DNA of 64,000 bases from Ruminococcus sp. (GCA_029062165.1 JAIDQQ010000007.1:51482-115481), one strand, 5' to 3'. Positions 54,149 to 63,597 are shown, numbered from the stretch's first letter. Translations and numbers: made by a program. The notes: generated from the sequence alone by a model not told the origin.

Positions 54149-55255
54149 ATGTCAAAAAAACAGGTCAACAGAGAAAAAAGTATCCGCAGAACAAAAACTT
54201 TATTTGAAATATTTCTTAGTCTATCAATAATAGGTGCTGGCGGATATATTATCAAAGGTATAACTGAACGTTCCCAGCCGGTAGGTCATTCACAGTACTA
54301 TGCAGAACCTGAACCGGTCACGGAAGCACCTACTGAACCCGAAGCCGATAAGGTTATTTACGAAACCTATAACGTCCCGACTAAAGATAAATTTCATGGT
54401 GATTTGATTCTCGTAAATGACAATTATCAGTACTTCAAAGGCGACGAAAATCTCGTAAGCATCACTGACCGCAACGCCGAAGAGGGCAGAACACTTTTCA
54501 GTGCCGCTGACCCGAGTGAAACAGACAAAATGCTTATAGTCGATAAGGTCTACGAACCTATGGCAAGCATGATTTTTGATTTCTATGACGCTACAGGACT
54601 TTCAAACATACTTATTTATGGTGGTTACCGTTCAACTGAATTTCAGCAGAAACTTTATGATGACGACTTACTTGAAACAGGTGCGGAAGAATCAACACGA
54701 GTTGCAAAAGCCGGATTCAGTGAACATGAAACAGGTCTTGCTTTCGATTTCACAACATATCCCGATTACGACTATCAGGGCGAAGGTGCTTACTCATGGT
54801 TTACCGATAACTGTTACAAATATGGTTTCGTAATAAGATACCCCGAAGGCAAAGAACAGATTACCAAAATACAGTATGAACCGTGGCATTTCAGGTACGT
54901 CGGTAAGCCACACGCCTACTACATGACAAAAAATGATTTATGTCTGGAAGAATATATAAATATGGTTATAACTCAATACTACTATCAGGCTGACCAGCAT
55001 CTTGAATTTTCCGACGACGACGGCAACGAATATGAAGTTTATTTTGTTCTTTCGGATTACGATTCCGAAACTACTACTATTCCAGTACCTACCGGCAAGA
55101 AGTTTGAAGTATACGGTACTAATGTGAACGGATTTATTGTAACCGTATACAAAAACGAAGAACCGGAACAGGAAATTACTACGGAAAATATTACCGAAGA
55201 TATTTCCGGAGACGATACGGAAATTATTTCCGAACCCCTCACCGATACCGAATAA
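54149..55255 (+). CDS. D-alanyl-D-alanine carboxypeptidase of the VanY type
   Basis: A 368-residue membrane-anchored peptidase that trims the terminal D-Ala of cell-wall peptides. An N-terminal helix (about 20-40) is followed by a Glu/Pro linker (about 50-70). The M15B-type catalytic site appears as SEHETGLAFDFT near residue 192 and EPWHFRYVG near residue 250, giving the zinc His, Asp and His. A C-terminal extension (about 290-368) has a small beta domain and a Thr/Glu tail. The start is the ATG at 54149 after TTGGAG, with a spacing of 6. Confidence 0.9.
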   Translation: MSKKQVNREKSIRRTKTLFEIFLSLSIIGAGGYIIKGITERSQPVGHSQYYAEPEPVTEAPTEPEADKVIYETYNVPTKDKFHGDLILVNDNYQYFKGDENLVSITDRNAEEGRTLFSAADPSETDKMLIVDKVYEPMASMIFDFYDATGLSNILIYGGYRSTEFQQKLYDDDLLETGAEESTRVAKAGFSEHETGLAFDFTTYPDYDYQGEGAYSWFTDNCYKYGFVIRYPEGKEQITKIQYEPWHFRYVGKPHAYYMTKNDLCLEEYINMVITQYYYQADQHLEFSDDDGNEYEVYFVLSDYDSETTTIPVPTGKKFEVYGTNVNGFIVTVYKNEEPEQEITTENITEDISGDDTEIISEPLTDTE

Positions 55256-55723
55256 ATGAAAAAAATAATTATTGTTTTTTCAGTTGTTTTAACTTTAATG
55301 TTATTAATATATTCGATATCTGAACATAGTATAAAAGGAAAAATAGCTTCAATTAATTGGTTGGCAAGGATTCATTACAATTCTTTTACTAACGGTCTGA
55401 TAGAACTTGCAGATTATCCCGATATTGATTTAAACGGTGAAAGTTATATTTTCGGAGAATGTCGGGACTATACTAATTATACCGCTTATAAAGGAGACAG
55501 TGTAAAATCAGATACTTTATTATTCGGAGCAGGTACAGAAAAACCTGACGGATACTGGGCTGTAAAAATTATTGACGGAGATGTTAAAGAAACATGGGCT
55601 TCAAATTATCCGTTGAAAAAAGAACAGCTTAATGATAAAAAAAACAGTTTAAAACCTCTGGAAATTATTCTGACTTCACTTAAATTTTATACACCACAAT
55701 TTATAGGATATTACAAAAAATAA
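55256..55723 (+). CDS. Small membrane-anchored protein, uncharacterised
   Basis: A 155-residue protein with an N-terminal helix (KKIIIVFSVVLTLMLLIYSI) and an external domain containing YDWN-like aromatic stretches such as NSFTNGLIELADYPDIDLNG. The ATG follows the carboxypeptidase stop directly (TAAATG) with no visible ribosome binding site, so translation may depend on coupling. The family is unknown to me. It may assist the upstream peptidase at the membrane, which is an inference from position only. Confidence 0.6.
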   Translation: MKKIIIVFSVVLTLMLLIYSISEHSIKGKIASINWLARIHYNSFTNGLIELADYPDIDLNGESYIFGECRDYTNYTAYKGDSVKSDTLLFGAGTEKPDGYWAVKIIDGDVKETWASNYPLKKEQLNDKKNSLKPLEIILTSLKFYTPQFIGYYKK

Positions 55724-55729
55724 AAATTA

Positions 55730-55755
55730 AGGTGCAGACTATAAATTCTGCACCT
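55730..55755. terminator. Bidirectional terminator
   Basis: AGGTGCAG pairs with CTGCACCT and is followed by TTTTTTT on the plus strand; A-rich sequence on the other side gives a T-run for the minus strand. Confidence 0.85.
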
Positions 55756-55762
55756 TTTTTTA

Positions 55763-58336
55763 TCATGTTCCGTCAAAAATATATATGAATTTTACATTTC
55801 CGTCCATATCGTCGGCAATTCCGGAATAGGAGTTATATTCCTGTGATATTTCACGTAATGCCTTGAAATTATCGATTATTTCCGGCAAATCCTCATTTAT
55901 GACCGCTGTTATCTGTGAAATGCCCTCGTCATTGAATTTTATCATGCCTTCGTTGAGTTCCCTTGCACCGTCCTTGAGAGTTCCTATGCCGTCGGTAAGG
56001 TCTTTACTGCCTGTTTTAAGATTTCCCATACCGTTCCATAATTCGTCAGCTCCCGACGATAACGCTTTTGTACCGTCATTCAGTTTAACAACTGACTGAT
56101 AAAGAGTATTCGCACCTCCCGACAGCTGACTACTTCCGGAAAGTAACTGACTTAATCCATTATCAAGAGTTTCCGCACCACCTGTAAGCTGTCCGAGACC
56201 GTCTTTAAGTATAAATGAACCCTCATACACCTGAACCGTACCATTTTTCAGACTGTCCGCACCGTCAACAAGCTGTCCGAGACCGTTATCAAGCGATTTC
56301 GCACCGTCGGCAAGCTGTCCGAGACCGTCCGCCAGTGAATCAAGTCCGCCGATAAGTCCGGTACTGCTATCCGAAAAAATACCAATACCGTTATCGAGTT
56401 CGGTTATACCGTCGGAAAGATTTTTCGTACCCTTTGCGAGTATCATCGATGAATTATATAATTCTTCCGTACCCTGTGCGAGTGCTATACCGCCGTCGTT
56501 GAGAGTTTCAAGACCTTGTACAAGTATTTCCGTACCGTTTTCCGCTCCGGACAGTCCGGCGGATAATTTCTGTGAACCCTCACATAATGCCTCCGCACCT
56601 GTTATAAGCTGTCCGCCGTCGGTCATAGTACTGGAAATCTGTTTCTGTGCCTCGATAGTCTGCTGTAAAGTTCCTACTGCTATGGCGAGTTCTTCCGACG
56701 GATTTTTCATGTACATTTCTGTAAGTATGGTCAATGCCTGTTCATTTGCGGAAATTGTAGTTTCAAGCGAATTTCCGGCGGTAGTTATTCCGGCAGAAAG
56801 ATTTTCTGCACCGACGGATATGCTGTCAATGCCCGATTTTGCGGAAGATATTCCGGTTTTAAGTTCGTCAGCACCGTCACGGACGGAGTTTATCCCACCT
56901 GAAAGACGTTCTGCCGAATCGTTCAATATACCTGCTCCGGCGGTCAGATTATCCATACCGGCAGAAACCTGTAAAGAGCCGTTTTTTACCTGTAAACTAC
57001 CATTTTTCAGACTATCTACACCGCCTGTAAGTTTTTCCGCACCTGAAATAAGTTCTTCCGTACCGTCTGTTACTTTGTCGAATCCCGAAACAAGTTCTTC
57101 TGCACCTGATTTTGCGGAATTTATTCCACCGGATAGAATTTCTGCACCGTCATTTAACTGTGAAATACCGTCCGTGAGACTGTCTGCACCGGAATTTACC
57201 TGTGAAACTCCGTCAAGTATCTGTGCAGAACCGTCTTTCGCACTCTTTACGCCGTCGGAAAGAGTTCCGACAGAATCCGATAAAGTTTTTGCACCGTCTG
57301 CAAGTGCCTGTGAACCGTTACTCAATTCCACAGCACCGCTTTTTAATGAAAGTGAACCGTCAAGCAGTTTGTCGATACCGTCTGTCAGATTTCCTGTACC
57401 GTCGGAAAGTTTACATATACCGTCATAAAGTTCAGCAGTACCGGTACAAAGTTTTTCCGCACCGTCACTTAATTCGCTTATTTTGTCCTTCAAATCGTCG
57501 AGACTGTCAGTATTTTCAATATCAAGTCCGGAAAAAATTTCATTAGTAACGAATGTCATAGAACTGTTCATTTCAAAATCCGTGACATCTGCTGAAATCT
57601 CAAAACTTTCCGGAAGTTCTATGCCTGTTCCGTCAAGTCCGAGGCTCTCCGACAGTGCCGGAAATGCTACGCCAATTACAACGAGTTTTTCGCCGTCCGA
57701 TATTACTTTACCATTGACCGTCTCTACATTCAGAAATTTTCCGCTGTCCAACATAGCTACACTTGCGGTCATGAAAGGTACGTACATAGTCTTGTTTTTT
57801 CCGTTGACTTTTCGGGTTATTTTCTGATTATTCGTATAATTCCAACGTATTTTTACGTGACCGCTTTTTCCGGTGAGATTTTCAAGAGTAGTTTTCTTAC
57901 CGTCAAGAAAATATTCAATGTTCACATCTACAGGAAGTTCCTTGTCTGATTTGCCCTTGTAATAGATGTCATTTCCGTCCGCATACCAGTCAAGAGAATC
58001 TCCGGATTGTATGAAGACCTCATCACCCTTTACATTTGTAATATCCGAAAGTCCCGAAACGTCCGCTACAGAATCCAGTGCCTGCGAATTTTTTAACCAG
58101 TCACTTACTATAACGTCCTTTACGGAAGAATCATTATTGCACAGTACATAAACTGTTTCGTCCTTGAATGTACTGTTTTCTGTAGATACTCTTTTACTGT
58201 CGGAAACAGTTTTTTCCTTATCTCCGGAAACAGAATTTTCTGTTTTATTGTTCTTTGCGTATGCTATTGAAGCAGTCGTACCGGCGGAAACTGTTACCGC
58301 TAAAACTCCGGCGATTATTCTTGAAAATTTATTCAT
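55763..58336 (-). CDS. Secreted xxxLxxG heptad-repeat protein of the YhgE/Pip type
   Basis: An 857-residue protein. It has an N-terminal signal or anchor helix (about 8-28), an N-terminal domain of the Pip/YhgE kind (about 60-260), then about 500 residues of Leu-x-x-Gly heptads such as LSDGTGNLTDGIDKLLDGSL, with many Asp-Gly and Ser-Gly steps. Such repeats form long coiled-coil rods. Unlike classical YhgE, it lacks the C-terminal membrane helices. It follows the MMPL transporter gene with an 8-base overlap (ATGAATAA), so the two products probably work together. The start at 58336 has AAGGGAG before it. Confidence 0.8.
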   Translation of the reverse strand: MNKFSRIIAGVLAVTVSAGTTASIAYAKNNKTENSVSGDKEKTVSDSKRVSTENSTFKDETVYVLCNNDSSVKDVIVSDWLKNSQALDSVADVSGLSDITNVKGDEVFIQSGDSLDWYADGNDIYYKGKSDKELPVDVNIEYFLDGKKTTLENLTGKSGHVKIRWNYTNNQKITRKVNGKNKTMYVPFMTASVAMLDSGKFLNVETVNGKVISDGEKLVVIGVAFPALSESLGLDGTGIELPESFEISADVTDFEMNSSMTFVTNEIFSGLDIENTDSLDDLKDKISELSDGAEKLCTGTAELYDGICKLSDGTGNLTDGIDKLLDGSLSLKSGAVELSNGSQALADGAKTLSDSVGTLSDGVKSAKDGSAQILDGVSQVNSGADSLTDGISQLNDGAEILSGGINSAKSGAEELVSGFDKVTDGTEELISGAEKLTGGVDSLKNGSLQVKNGSLQVSAGMDNLTAGAGILNDSAERLSGGINSVRDGADELKTGISSAKSGIDSISVGAENLSAGITTAGNSLETTISANEQALTILTEMYMKNPSEELAIAVGTLQQTIEAQKQISSTMTDGGQLITGAEALCEGSQKLSAGLSGAENGTEILVQGLETLNDGGIALAQGTEELYNSSMILAKGTKNLSDGITELDNGIGIFSDSSTGLIGGLDSLADGLGQLADGAKSLDNGLGQLVDGADSLKNGTVQVYEGSFILKDGLGQLTGGAETLDNGLSQLLSGSSQLSGGANTLYQSVVKLNDGTKALSSGADELWNGMGNLKTGSKDLTDGIGTLKDGARELNEGMIKFNDEGISQITAVINEDLPEIIDNFKALREISQEYNSYSGIADDMDGNVKFIYIFDGT

Positions 58337-60440
58337 AACAAAGTTCTCCCTTTCTGTTTTCGGAATTATTATTGTTTTTCGGTGCAAAACCTGCACTTGT
58401 CTTGCAAATCAGTTTGTCGCAAAGTATGAACATCGACGGCAGTATTGTTATTACAACTACCATTGAAATAATCGCACCTCTTGCAAGCAACATACATAAC
58501 GAGGAAATCATACCTATTTCCGAATAAAGTGCTACTCCGACTGTCGCCGAAAAAAATCCGAGTGCGGAAGTTATTACCGATTTTATCGAAGTCGACAGCG
58601 ATATACTTACAGCCTCGTGACCGGTTTTTCCGGTACTTCTTTCTGTACGATATCTTGTAGTCATAAGTATGGCATAGTCGACAGTCGCACCAAGCTGTAT
58701 AGTACCGATTACTACTGACGCTATGAACGGCAGTTCAGTATTCGTGAAATATGCTGTACCAAGGTTTATCATAATAGCAAGTTCTATCACCGCTACCAGT
58801 ATAACCGGAAGTGTTATCGATTTGAACGTAAGGGCGATAATGACAAATATCGCTACTATTGACAGAATACTTACTACTCTGAAATCCTTGTCGGTAATCT
58901 CTATAAGGTCTTTGGTAGCCGGTGCTTCGCCGATAATCATTCCGGTACTGTCGTATGCCGAAACTATTCTATCTATTTTTTCAACCTGATTGTTTACACT
59001 GTCGGAAGCTACTTCATATTCCGAACCTATCAGCATTAACTGCCAGTCTTCGCTTTTCAGTACGCTTTTTACTGAATCCGGTATTATTTCTTCCGGTATT
59101 GCCGTACCTACCAGCGAATTGAATCCTAATGTAAACTTTACGCCCTCAACGTCTTTTATTTCGGATAACATTTTATTAGCTGTTTTCGCTGACATACCGG
59201 AATCAACAAGCAGAATGTGTGTACTGTTCATGTTGTATTCGTCGGCAAGTTTGGTATTCGCTATCACGCTTTCGAGGTCTTTCGGTAATGTACTGTCAAG
59301 TTTGTAGTAGACGTTGTAATTATTGTAACCGTGAAATGCCGGTATCAGAACTACTATAGCTATTGTTATGAAAACTCCAGTATGATTTACTATGAAATCG
59401 GATACCTTACTGAACGTCGGCATAATTTCCCTATGTGAAGTCTTTTCAATTGCTTTGTCAAAAATAAGTATCATTGCCGGAAGTACCGTCACACAGGCGA
59501 TAACTCCGCATATAACGCCTTTTGCCATTACGATTCCTAAATCAAGTCCCAGTGTGAAACTCATAAAGCACATCGCAAGAAATCCGGCTACCGTCGTGAA
59601 AGAACTGCTCACTACTGAAGATACTGTAATGCCTATAGCGTGTGCCATAGCAGTATTTTTGTTATCGGGGAAATTTTTCTGCTGTTCCTTGTAACTATGC
59701 CACAGAAATATTGAATAGTCCATAGTAACACCAAGCTGTAAAACTAATGCAAGTGCCTGTGTAAGAAATGAAATCTCACCGAAGAAAATATTTGTACCTA
59801 AATTCCATACTATCGCTATACCGATACTGCACATGAAAAATACCGGTATCAGAAGCGAATCCATAGTAAGTATGAGTACGAGACTTGTAAGAATTACCGC
59901 AATAATCGCATAAATTATTGTTTCGCTGTCCGAAATCTTTTTCATATCTTCAGTTATTGCCGACATACCGCTTATGAAACACTGTTCGGAAGTTATATCC
60001 CGCATTTCCTCTATGGCGGAAAGTGTACCGTCAGCAGAAGTTGAACCGTCAAAAAATACAGCCATCATAGTAGTATCGCCTTTATTGAAAAAATCGTATA
60101 TATCAGACGGTAGTATTTCCTTAGGGATTTTCAAATCAGTCAGCGATTCATAACATACTACGCTTGAAACGTGTTCGATATTTTCGATTTTTTCAGCAGT
60201 ATCGGCTATTTCTTTAACGGTCATGCCGTCAAGGAGTACGAACGAAAAACCACCCTGTCCGAACTCGTCTATAAGTATTTCCTGTCCTTTCATTGTACTT
60301 ATATCTTCCGGCAGATACGAAAGTATATCGTAATTCACCCGTGTATTGAAATATCCTATTGCAGACGGTATCATTAACAGAATACCCATAAATAATATAA
60401 ATACTTTATGTTTTACTATCCATTCTCCGAATTTTTTCAT
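58329..60440 (-). CDS. MMPL-family RND-type transporter
   Basis: A 703-residue transporter with about twelve helices in two halves. The conserved MMPL/SSD residues appear in TMDYSIFLWHSYKEQQ (about residue 240) and ATVDYAILMTTRYR (about residue 585). External loops lie between helices 1-2 and 7-8 (about 30-170 and 370-510). Relatives export lipids, glycolipids or drugs using proton motive force. The TetR gene and three dyads upstream suggest inducible expression. It is paired with the heptad-repeat protein in one operon. Confidence 0.92.
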   Translation of the reverse strand: MKKFGEWIVKHKVFILFMGILLMIPSAIGYFNTRVNYDILSYLPEDISTMKGQEILIDEFGQGGFSFVLLDGMTVKEIADTAEKIENIEHVSSVVCYESLTDLKIPKEILPSDIYDFFNKGDTTMMAVFFDGSTSADGTLSAIEEMRDITSEQCFISGMSAITEDMKKISDSETIIYAIIAVILTSLVLILTMDSLLIPVFFMCSIGIAIVWNLGTNIFFGEISFLTQALALVLQLGVTMDYSIFLWHSYKEQQKNFPDNKNTAMAHAIGITVSSVVSSSFTTVAGFLAMCFMSFTLGLDLGIVMAKGVICGVIACVTVLPAMILIFDKAIEKTSHREIMPTFSKVSDFIVNHTGVFITIAIVVLIPAFHGYNNYNVYYKLDSTLPKDLESVIANTKLADEYNMNSTHILLVDSGMSAKTANKMLSEIKDVEGVKFTLGFNSLVGTAIPEEIIPDSVKSVLKSEDWQLMLIGSEYEVASDSVNNQVEKIDRIVSAYDSTGMIIGEAPATKDLIEITDKDFRVVSILSIVAIFVIIALTFKSITLPVILVAVIELAIMINLGTAYFTNTELPFIASVVIGTIQLGATVDYAILMTTRYRTERSTGKTGHEAVSISLSTSIKSVITSALGFFSATVGVALYSEIGMISSLCMLLARGAIISMVVVITILPSMFILCDKLICKTSAGFAPKNNNNSENRKGELCYE

Positions 60441-60476
60441 ATAATCAACCCTTTCTTGTGTTACCTTATATTATAT

Positions 60477-60505
60477 AGTATATTACAAAAATGACCGTTA
60501 GTCAA
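60477..60505 (-). promoter_or_regulatory. Promoter of the MMPL operon
   Basis: On the minus strand TTGACT and TATACT are separated by 17 bases. Operator 1 (60492-60504) overlaps the -35 and spacer. Confidence 0.75.
60492..60504. promoter_or_regulatory. TetR-type operator 1
   Basis: TGACCGTTAGTCA is an inverted repeat TGAC-n5-GTCA inside the MMPL promoter, so bound TetR would block polymerase. Confidence 0.75.
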
Positions 60506-60524
60506 CCTTTTTCGGAATAAAAAA

Positions 60525-60537
60525 TGACTTTCGGTCA
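60525..60537. promoter_or_regulatory. TetR-type operator 2
   Basis: TGACTTTCGGTCA, with the same TGAC-n5-GTCA form, lies between the two divergent promoters, 33 bases from operator 1. Confidence 0.7.
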
Positions 60538-60577
60538 TAATTTTGTAGGGTTGCACAAAATTCAACATCAGAATTTA

Positions 60578-60590
60578 TGACTGATAGTCA
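60578..60590. promoter_or_regulatory. TetR-type operator 3
   Basis: TGACTGATAGTCA lies 11 bases upstream of the tetR -35 (60602-60607), so autoregulation is possible. Confidence 0.7.
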
Positions 60591-60601
60591 TTTTTATAAA
60601 C

Positions 60602-60631
60602 TTGACAAGCTATAGTATTATGGGTTATACT
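60602..60631 (+). promoter_or_regulatory. Promoter of the TetR gene
   Basis: TTGACA and TATACT are separated by 18 bases. The start would be about 37 bases before the ATG. Confidence 0.7.
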
Positions 60632-60673
60632 ATAATTAAGTATATCCGGAAATATTTTTACAGGAGGTTTAAT

Positions 60674-61288
60674 ATGGGTAAAATTGACAAAAACAAGGAA
60701 ATGAAAGAACTTTCACTGCTGAAAACTGCCTTTGAATTTTTTACTACTAAAGGTTTCAGCAAGACTTCTATTTCAGATATTGCCGACAAGGCAGGTGTCG
60801 CAAAAGGTACTTTTTATCTGTATTTCAAGGATAAATACGATATCAGAAACAGACTTGTTTCACATAAGTCAAGCCAGCTGTTCAGAAATGCTGTCTCGGA
60901 ACTTGAAAAAAATTCCGTCACTCCGGAGTTTGAGGACAGAATTATAAAAATAGTCGATAATATAATAAATCAGCTTAATGAAAACAAATCGCTTTTAACA
61001 TTCATTTCCAAAAATCTCAGCTGGGGTGTTTTCAAGAATGCACTTACATCACCGTCGGCAGAGGAAGATATAAATTTTTCGGAAGTCTATTACGGTATGC
61101 TCGCCGACGCTCCTTACGAATTTTCAGACCCTGAAATAATGCTTTTCATGATTATCGAACTCGTTTCCTCAACGTGCTATTCGGCTATACTGTACAGTGA
61201 GCCGTGCAGTCTCGAAGAACTCAAACCACATCTTTACGATACTATAAGAATTATTATCGAACGTCACAAGCAAAACCCGAAAAAATAA
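60674..61288 (+). CDS. TetR/AcrR-family transcriptional regulator
   Basis: A 204-residue repressor. The N-terminal helix-turn-helix reads FSKTSISDIADKAGVAKGTF followed by YLYFKDKYDIR (about 25-58), typical of TetR proteins; the rest is an all-helical ligand domain. The ATG at 60674 has GGAGG 6-7 bases upstream; the frame is open to 60602 without a site. It is divergent from the MMPL operon, and three TGAC-n5-GTCA dyads lie between them. Confidence 0.93.
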   Translation: MGKIDKNKEMKELSLLKTAFEFFTTKGFSKTSISDIADKAGVAKGTFYLYFKDKYDIRNRLVSHKSSQLFRNAVSELEKNSVTPEFEDRIIKIVDNIINQLNENKSLLTFISKNLSWGVFKNALTSPSAEEDINFSEVYYGMLADAPYEFSDPEIMLFMIIELVSSTCYSAILYSEPCSLEELKPHLYDTIRIIIERHKQNPKK

Positions 61289-61293
61289 AAAAA

Positions 61294-61323
61294 TCCCTGC
61301 TGACCGTGAGTTGTCAGCAGGGA
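61294..61323. terminator. Bidirectional terminator between tetR and rpsT
   Basis: TCCCTGCTGAC pairs perfectly with GTCAGCAGGGA, followed by T-rich sequence on both strands. Confidence 0.88.
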
Positions 61324-61345
61324 CTTACTTTTTTATTGTTAAAGA

Positions 61346-61579
61346 TTATGCTATAGTATTGAGTTTCTTAGCAAGCTGTGACTTCTTTCTTGCAGCCTTA
61401 TTCTTATGCATAAGACCTTTAGCACAAGCCTGGTCAACTCTCTTGATAGCTACCTTGATTGATTCAGCATCATCGGCTTTCTTAAGGATAGTCTTAAGAT
61501 TTGACTTTCTTGCTTTGTTAGCGGCAGCCTTGGTAGCATTTACCTTGACTCTTTTCTTAGCAGATTTAATGTTTGGCAT
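61346..61579 (-). CDS. rpsT: Ribosomal protein bS20
   Basis: A 77-residue basic protein that binds 16S rRNA. MPNIKSAKKRVKVNATKAAA and MHKNKAARKKSQLAKKL are diagnostic. The start is the ATG at 61579 with GGAGG 8 bases before it; the longer open frame upstream is not used. It is monocistronic. Confidence 0.97.
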   Translation of the reverse strand: MPNIKSAKKRVKVNATKAAANKARKSNLKTILKKADDAESIKVAIKRVDQACAKGLMHKNKAARKKSQLAKKLNTIA

Positions 61580-61698
61580 TTCGTTACACCTCCTCGACGG
61601 ACTGAATAAATATCCGCATATTACAGATAATAAGCACGTGTAAAAAATCACGTACTCCGACAGGTGCAACGCACACCTATCATACTGAGACATCTATT

Positions 61699-61727
61699 AT
61701 TATATCATCTTTTTTCAGATTTTGCAA
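61699..61727 (-). promoter_or_regulatory. Promoter of rpsT
   Basis: TTGCAA and TATAAT are separated by 17 bases, with TGA before the -10. The start near 61692 leaves a leader of about 113 bases that holds inverted repeats (AGGTG / CACCT and ACGTG / CACGT). Confidence 0.65.
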
Positions 61728-61802
61728 TAGGCAAAATCTAAATAATATGACAAAATTTTTCAAAAATTTTAGAGCAATTTGCACAATAGAAAGGATTTTT
61801 TT

Positions 61803-62645
61803 ATGAATAACCGTACAGACTTAGCCGTTGAAAGATTTCCGGAAAATTCTTCCGGAAACGTACACATAAATAATCGTAGGGGTATTTTTTCCGTGACTGA
61901 AATTATTCTCGACGACGACAGTTATTCTGATACTCTTGGGAAAAGTAAAGGACGTTACGTCACTCTTGAGGGAAATGACCTCGCTGTTTTTTCCGACGAC
62001 TACGAAAAAATGATTACTGAACTCGCCGAAGAAATAAGAAAATTTATTCCCGACGGTGATATACTTGTTGTAGGTCTCGGCAACAGAGACATAACACCGG
62101 ATGCACTCGGTAATATGGTTTCGGCGAAAATTCTGGCTACACGTCATCTTGAAAATGAACTCGAAAACGATACGGACAATTTCCTTCAATCCCTTAGACG
62201 TGTAAGTACTTTCGCCGGTGGTGTTCTCGGACAGACCGGAATTGAATCCGCTGAAATAATTCAGGCGGTATGCGGTCAGATAAAACCAGCCGGAATTATT
62301 GCCGTCGACGCCCTCGCCTGTGCAGATGTAAGCCGTCTCGGTACTACTATACAGATTTCAGATTCCGGAATATCTCCCGGAAGTGGTGTCGCAAACGCAC
62401 GCAAAGAACTTTCTGAAAAAAGTATTGGTATTCCGGTTATCGCCATAGGCGTACCGACTGTTATAGACACTCACACCATTATCAGAAACGCAACAGGTCG
62501 TGAACCTGAAAATTTCCCCGATATGATGGTTACTTCTCGTGAAATTGACCGTCTTATTGAACGCTCCTCACAGCTTATAGCATACGGAATAAATCTCGCC
62601 TTACAGCCGTCACTGACCATTGAGGACGTAAAGGCTTTATTTTAA
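61803..62645 (+). CDS. gpr: Germination protease Gpr
   Basis: A 280-residue aspartic-type spore protease that degrades small acid-soluble proteins when spores germinate. The N-terminal RTDLAVERF is the propeptide processing region, and DILVVGLGNRDITPDALGNM is diagnostic. Its presence shows that the lineage carries sporulation genes. The start is the ATG after AAAGGA; a longer TTG start overlaps that site. It converges on the kinase gene with overlapping stops. Confidence 0.95.
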   Translation: MNNRTDLAVERFPENSSGNVHINNRRGIFSVTEIILDDDSYSDTLGKSKGRYVTLEGNDLAVFSDDYEKMITELAEEIRKFIPDGDILVVGLGNRDITPDALGNMVSAKILATRHLENELENDTDNFLQSLRRVSTFAGGVLGQTGIESAEIIQAVCGQIKPAGIIAVDALACADVSRLGTTIQISDSGISPGSGVANARKELSEKSIGIPVIAIGVPTVIDTHTIIRNATGREPENFPDMMVTSREIDRLIERSSQLIAYGINLALQPSLTIEDVKALF

Positions 62646-63559
62646 TTAAATTCGCCGTTGCCAATAAATTCACGTACCATTGAATTTTGTGGTACTGCCG
62701 ATTCTGCAACCGGTAAAAGATTTTCCATTACTTCCGTTATATCGGCAAGTTCCGGTACGTCGTTCATTTCGTACAGACTGTAAATCAAAGTATCACGGTA
62801 CAGACTTAGTTCATAGGGCAGAAATGTATCAACATCATAGTCCGAACGGTATTTGAACGGCATTATATATTTATTTTCCCCCTGTTCTACGCTGTCAAAC
62901 ATATTCATTGTATCACGTAGTGTACGCTGTCGGAAATTGCGGTCACGTATCATGCGTCGCATAAGTCGTATTTTTGAGGGGTGAAGTATTATGTCACCAC
63001 AAGTTACTCGTGTACGGACGCTGACATAAATTTTACAGATTTTTTCGTCCGGTACTGTTATTACTTCCGGATTCAAGGCGTGTATACCCTCGAATATTAC
63101 AAGTTCACCGTGATTACGTCTGAAAGGTCTGCCGGTTTTTTCACGTTGAGATGTTCCGAAATTATATTCAGGTATTTCAACAGACATACCATTTTCAAGC
63201 ATCTCGATATGTTCGTTAAGTAATTCCCTGTCTACACGGGACGGCGATTCCAAATCCATAAGTCCGAGTGCCGAAAGACGTTTTTCTTCTTCGGTGAGCG
63301 AACAGAAATAATTATCCATTGAAATAGTATGCGTACAGTGTCCTGCCTCCGTGAGAAGTTTTCCGATTGTAAGGGCTGTAGTAGTCTTTCCCGAACCCGA
63401 CGGTCCTGACAATACTATAACAGGGCGTTCTTTCTGGTGAAGTATAATGTCATCGACTATTTTTTTCAGTCTGTAAATATAATCCTCGTTGGCTGTTACG
63501 ACGTAATTTTCCGGATTTTTTCTTATACCCTCATTTATCCGTGTTACTTCGATATTCAT
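62642..63559 (-). CDS. Uridine kinase-like nucleoside kinase
   Basis: A 305-residue P-loop kinase of the uridine kinase/PRK family. The P-loop is VLSGPSGSGKTTTALTIGKL near residue 50, followed by SMDNYFCSLTEEEKRLS and HGELVIFEGIHALNPEV, which carries the Walker-B-like acidic residue. The length exceeds classical Udk (about 210), with extra N- and C-terminal segments, so the substrate could differ. Its stop overlaps that of gpr. Confidence 0.85.
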   Translation of the reverse strand: MNIEVTRINEGIRKNPENYVVTANEDYIYRLKKIVDDIILHQKERPVIVLSGPSGSGKTTTALTIGKLLTEAGHCTHTISMDNYFCSLTEEEKRLSALGLMDLESPSRVDRELLNEHIEMLENGMSVEIPEYNFGTSQREKTGRPFRRNHGELVIFEGIHALNPEVITVPDEKICKIYVSVRTRVTCGDIILHPSKIRLMRRMIRDRNFRQRTLRDTMNMFDSVEQGENKYIMPFKYRSDYDVDTFLPYELSLYRDTLIYSLYEMNDVPELADITEVMENLLPVAESAVPQNSMVREFIGNGEFN

Positions 63560-63597
63560 GAAATATTTTCCCCCTTATTGTAAATTATGGTAATATA

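Noticed and set aside
56499..57428. A 309-codon frame opposite the heptad-repeat gene
   Set aside because: It is an antisense shadow created by the repetitive Leu-x-x-Gly codons; it lacks a start site and plausible protein features.
55763..57500. CRISPR array suggested by regular short repeats
   Set aside because: The periodicity is codon-level heptads of a coding region with variable repeats and no constant spacer length.
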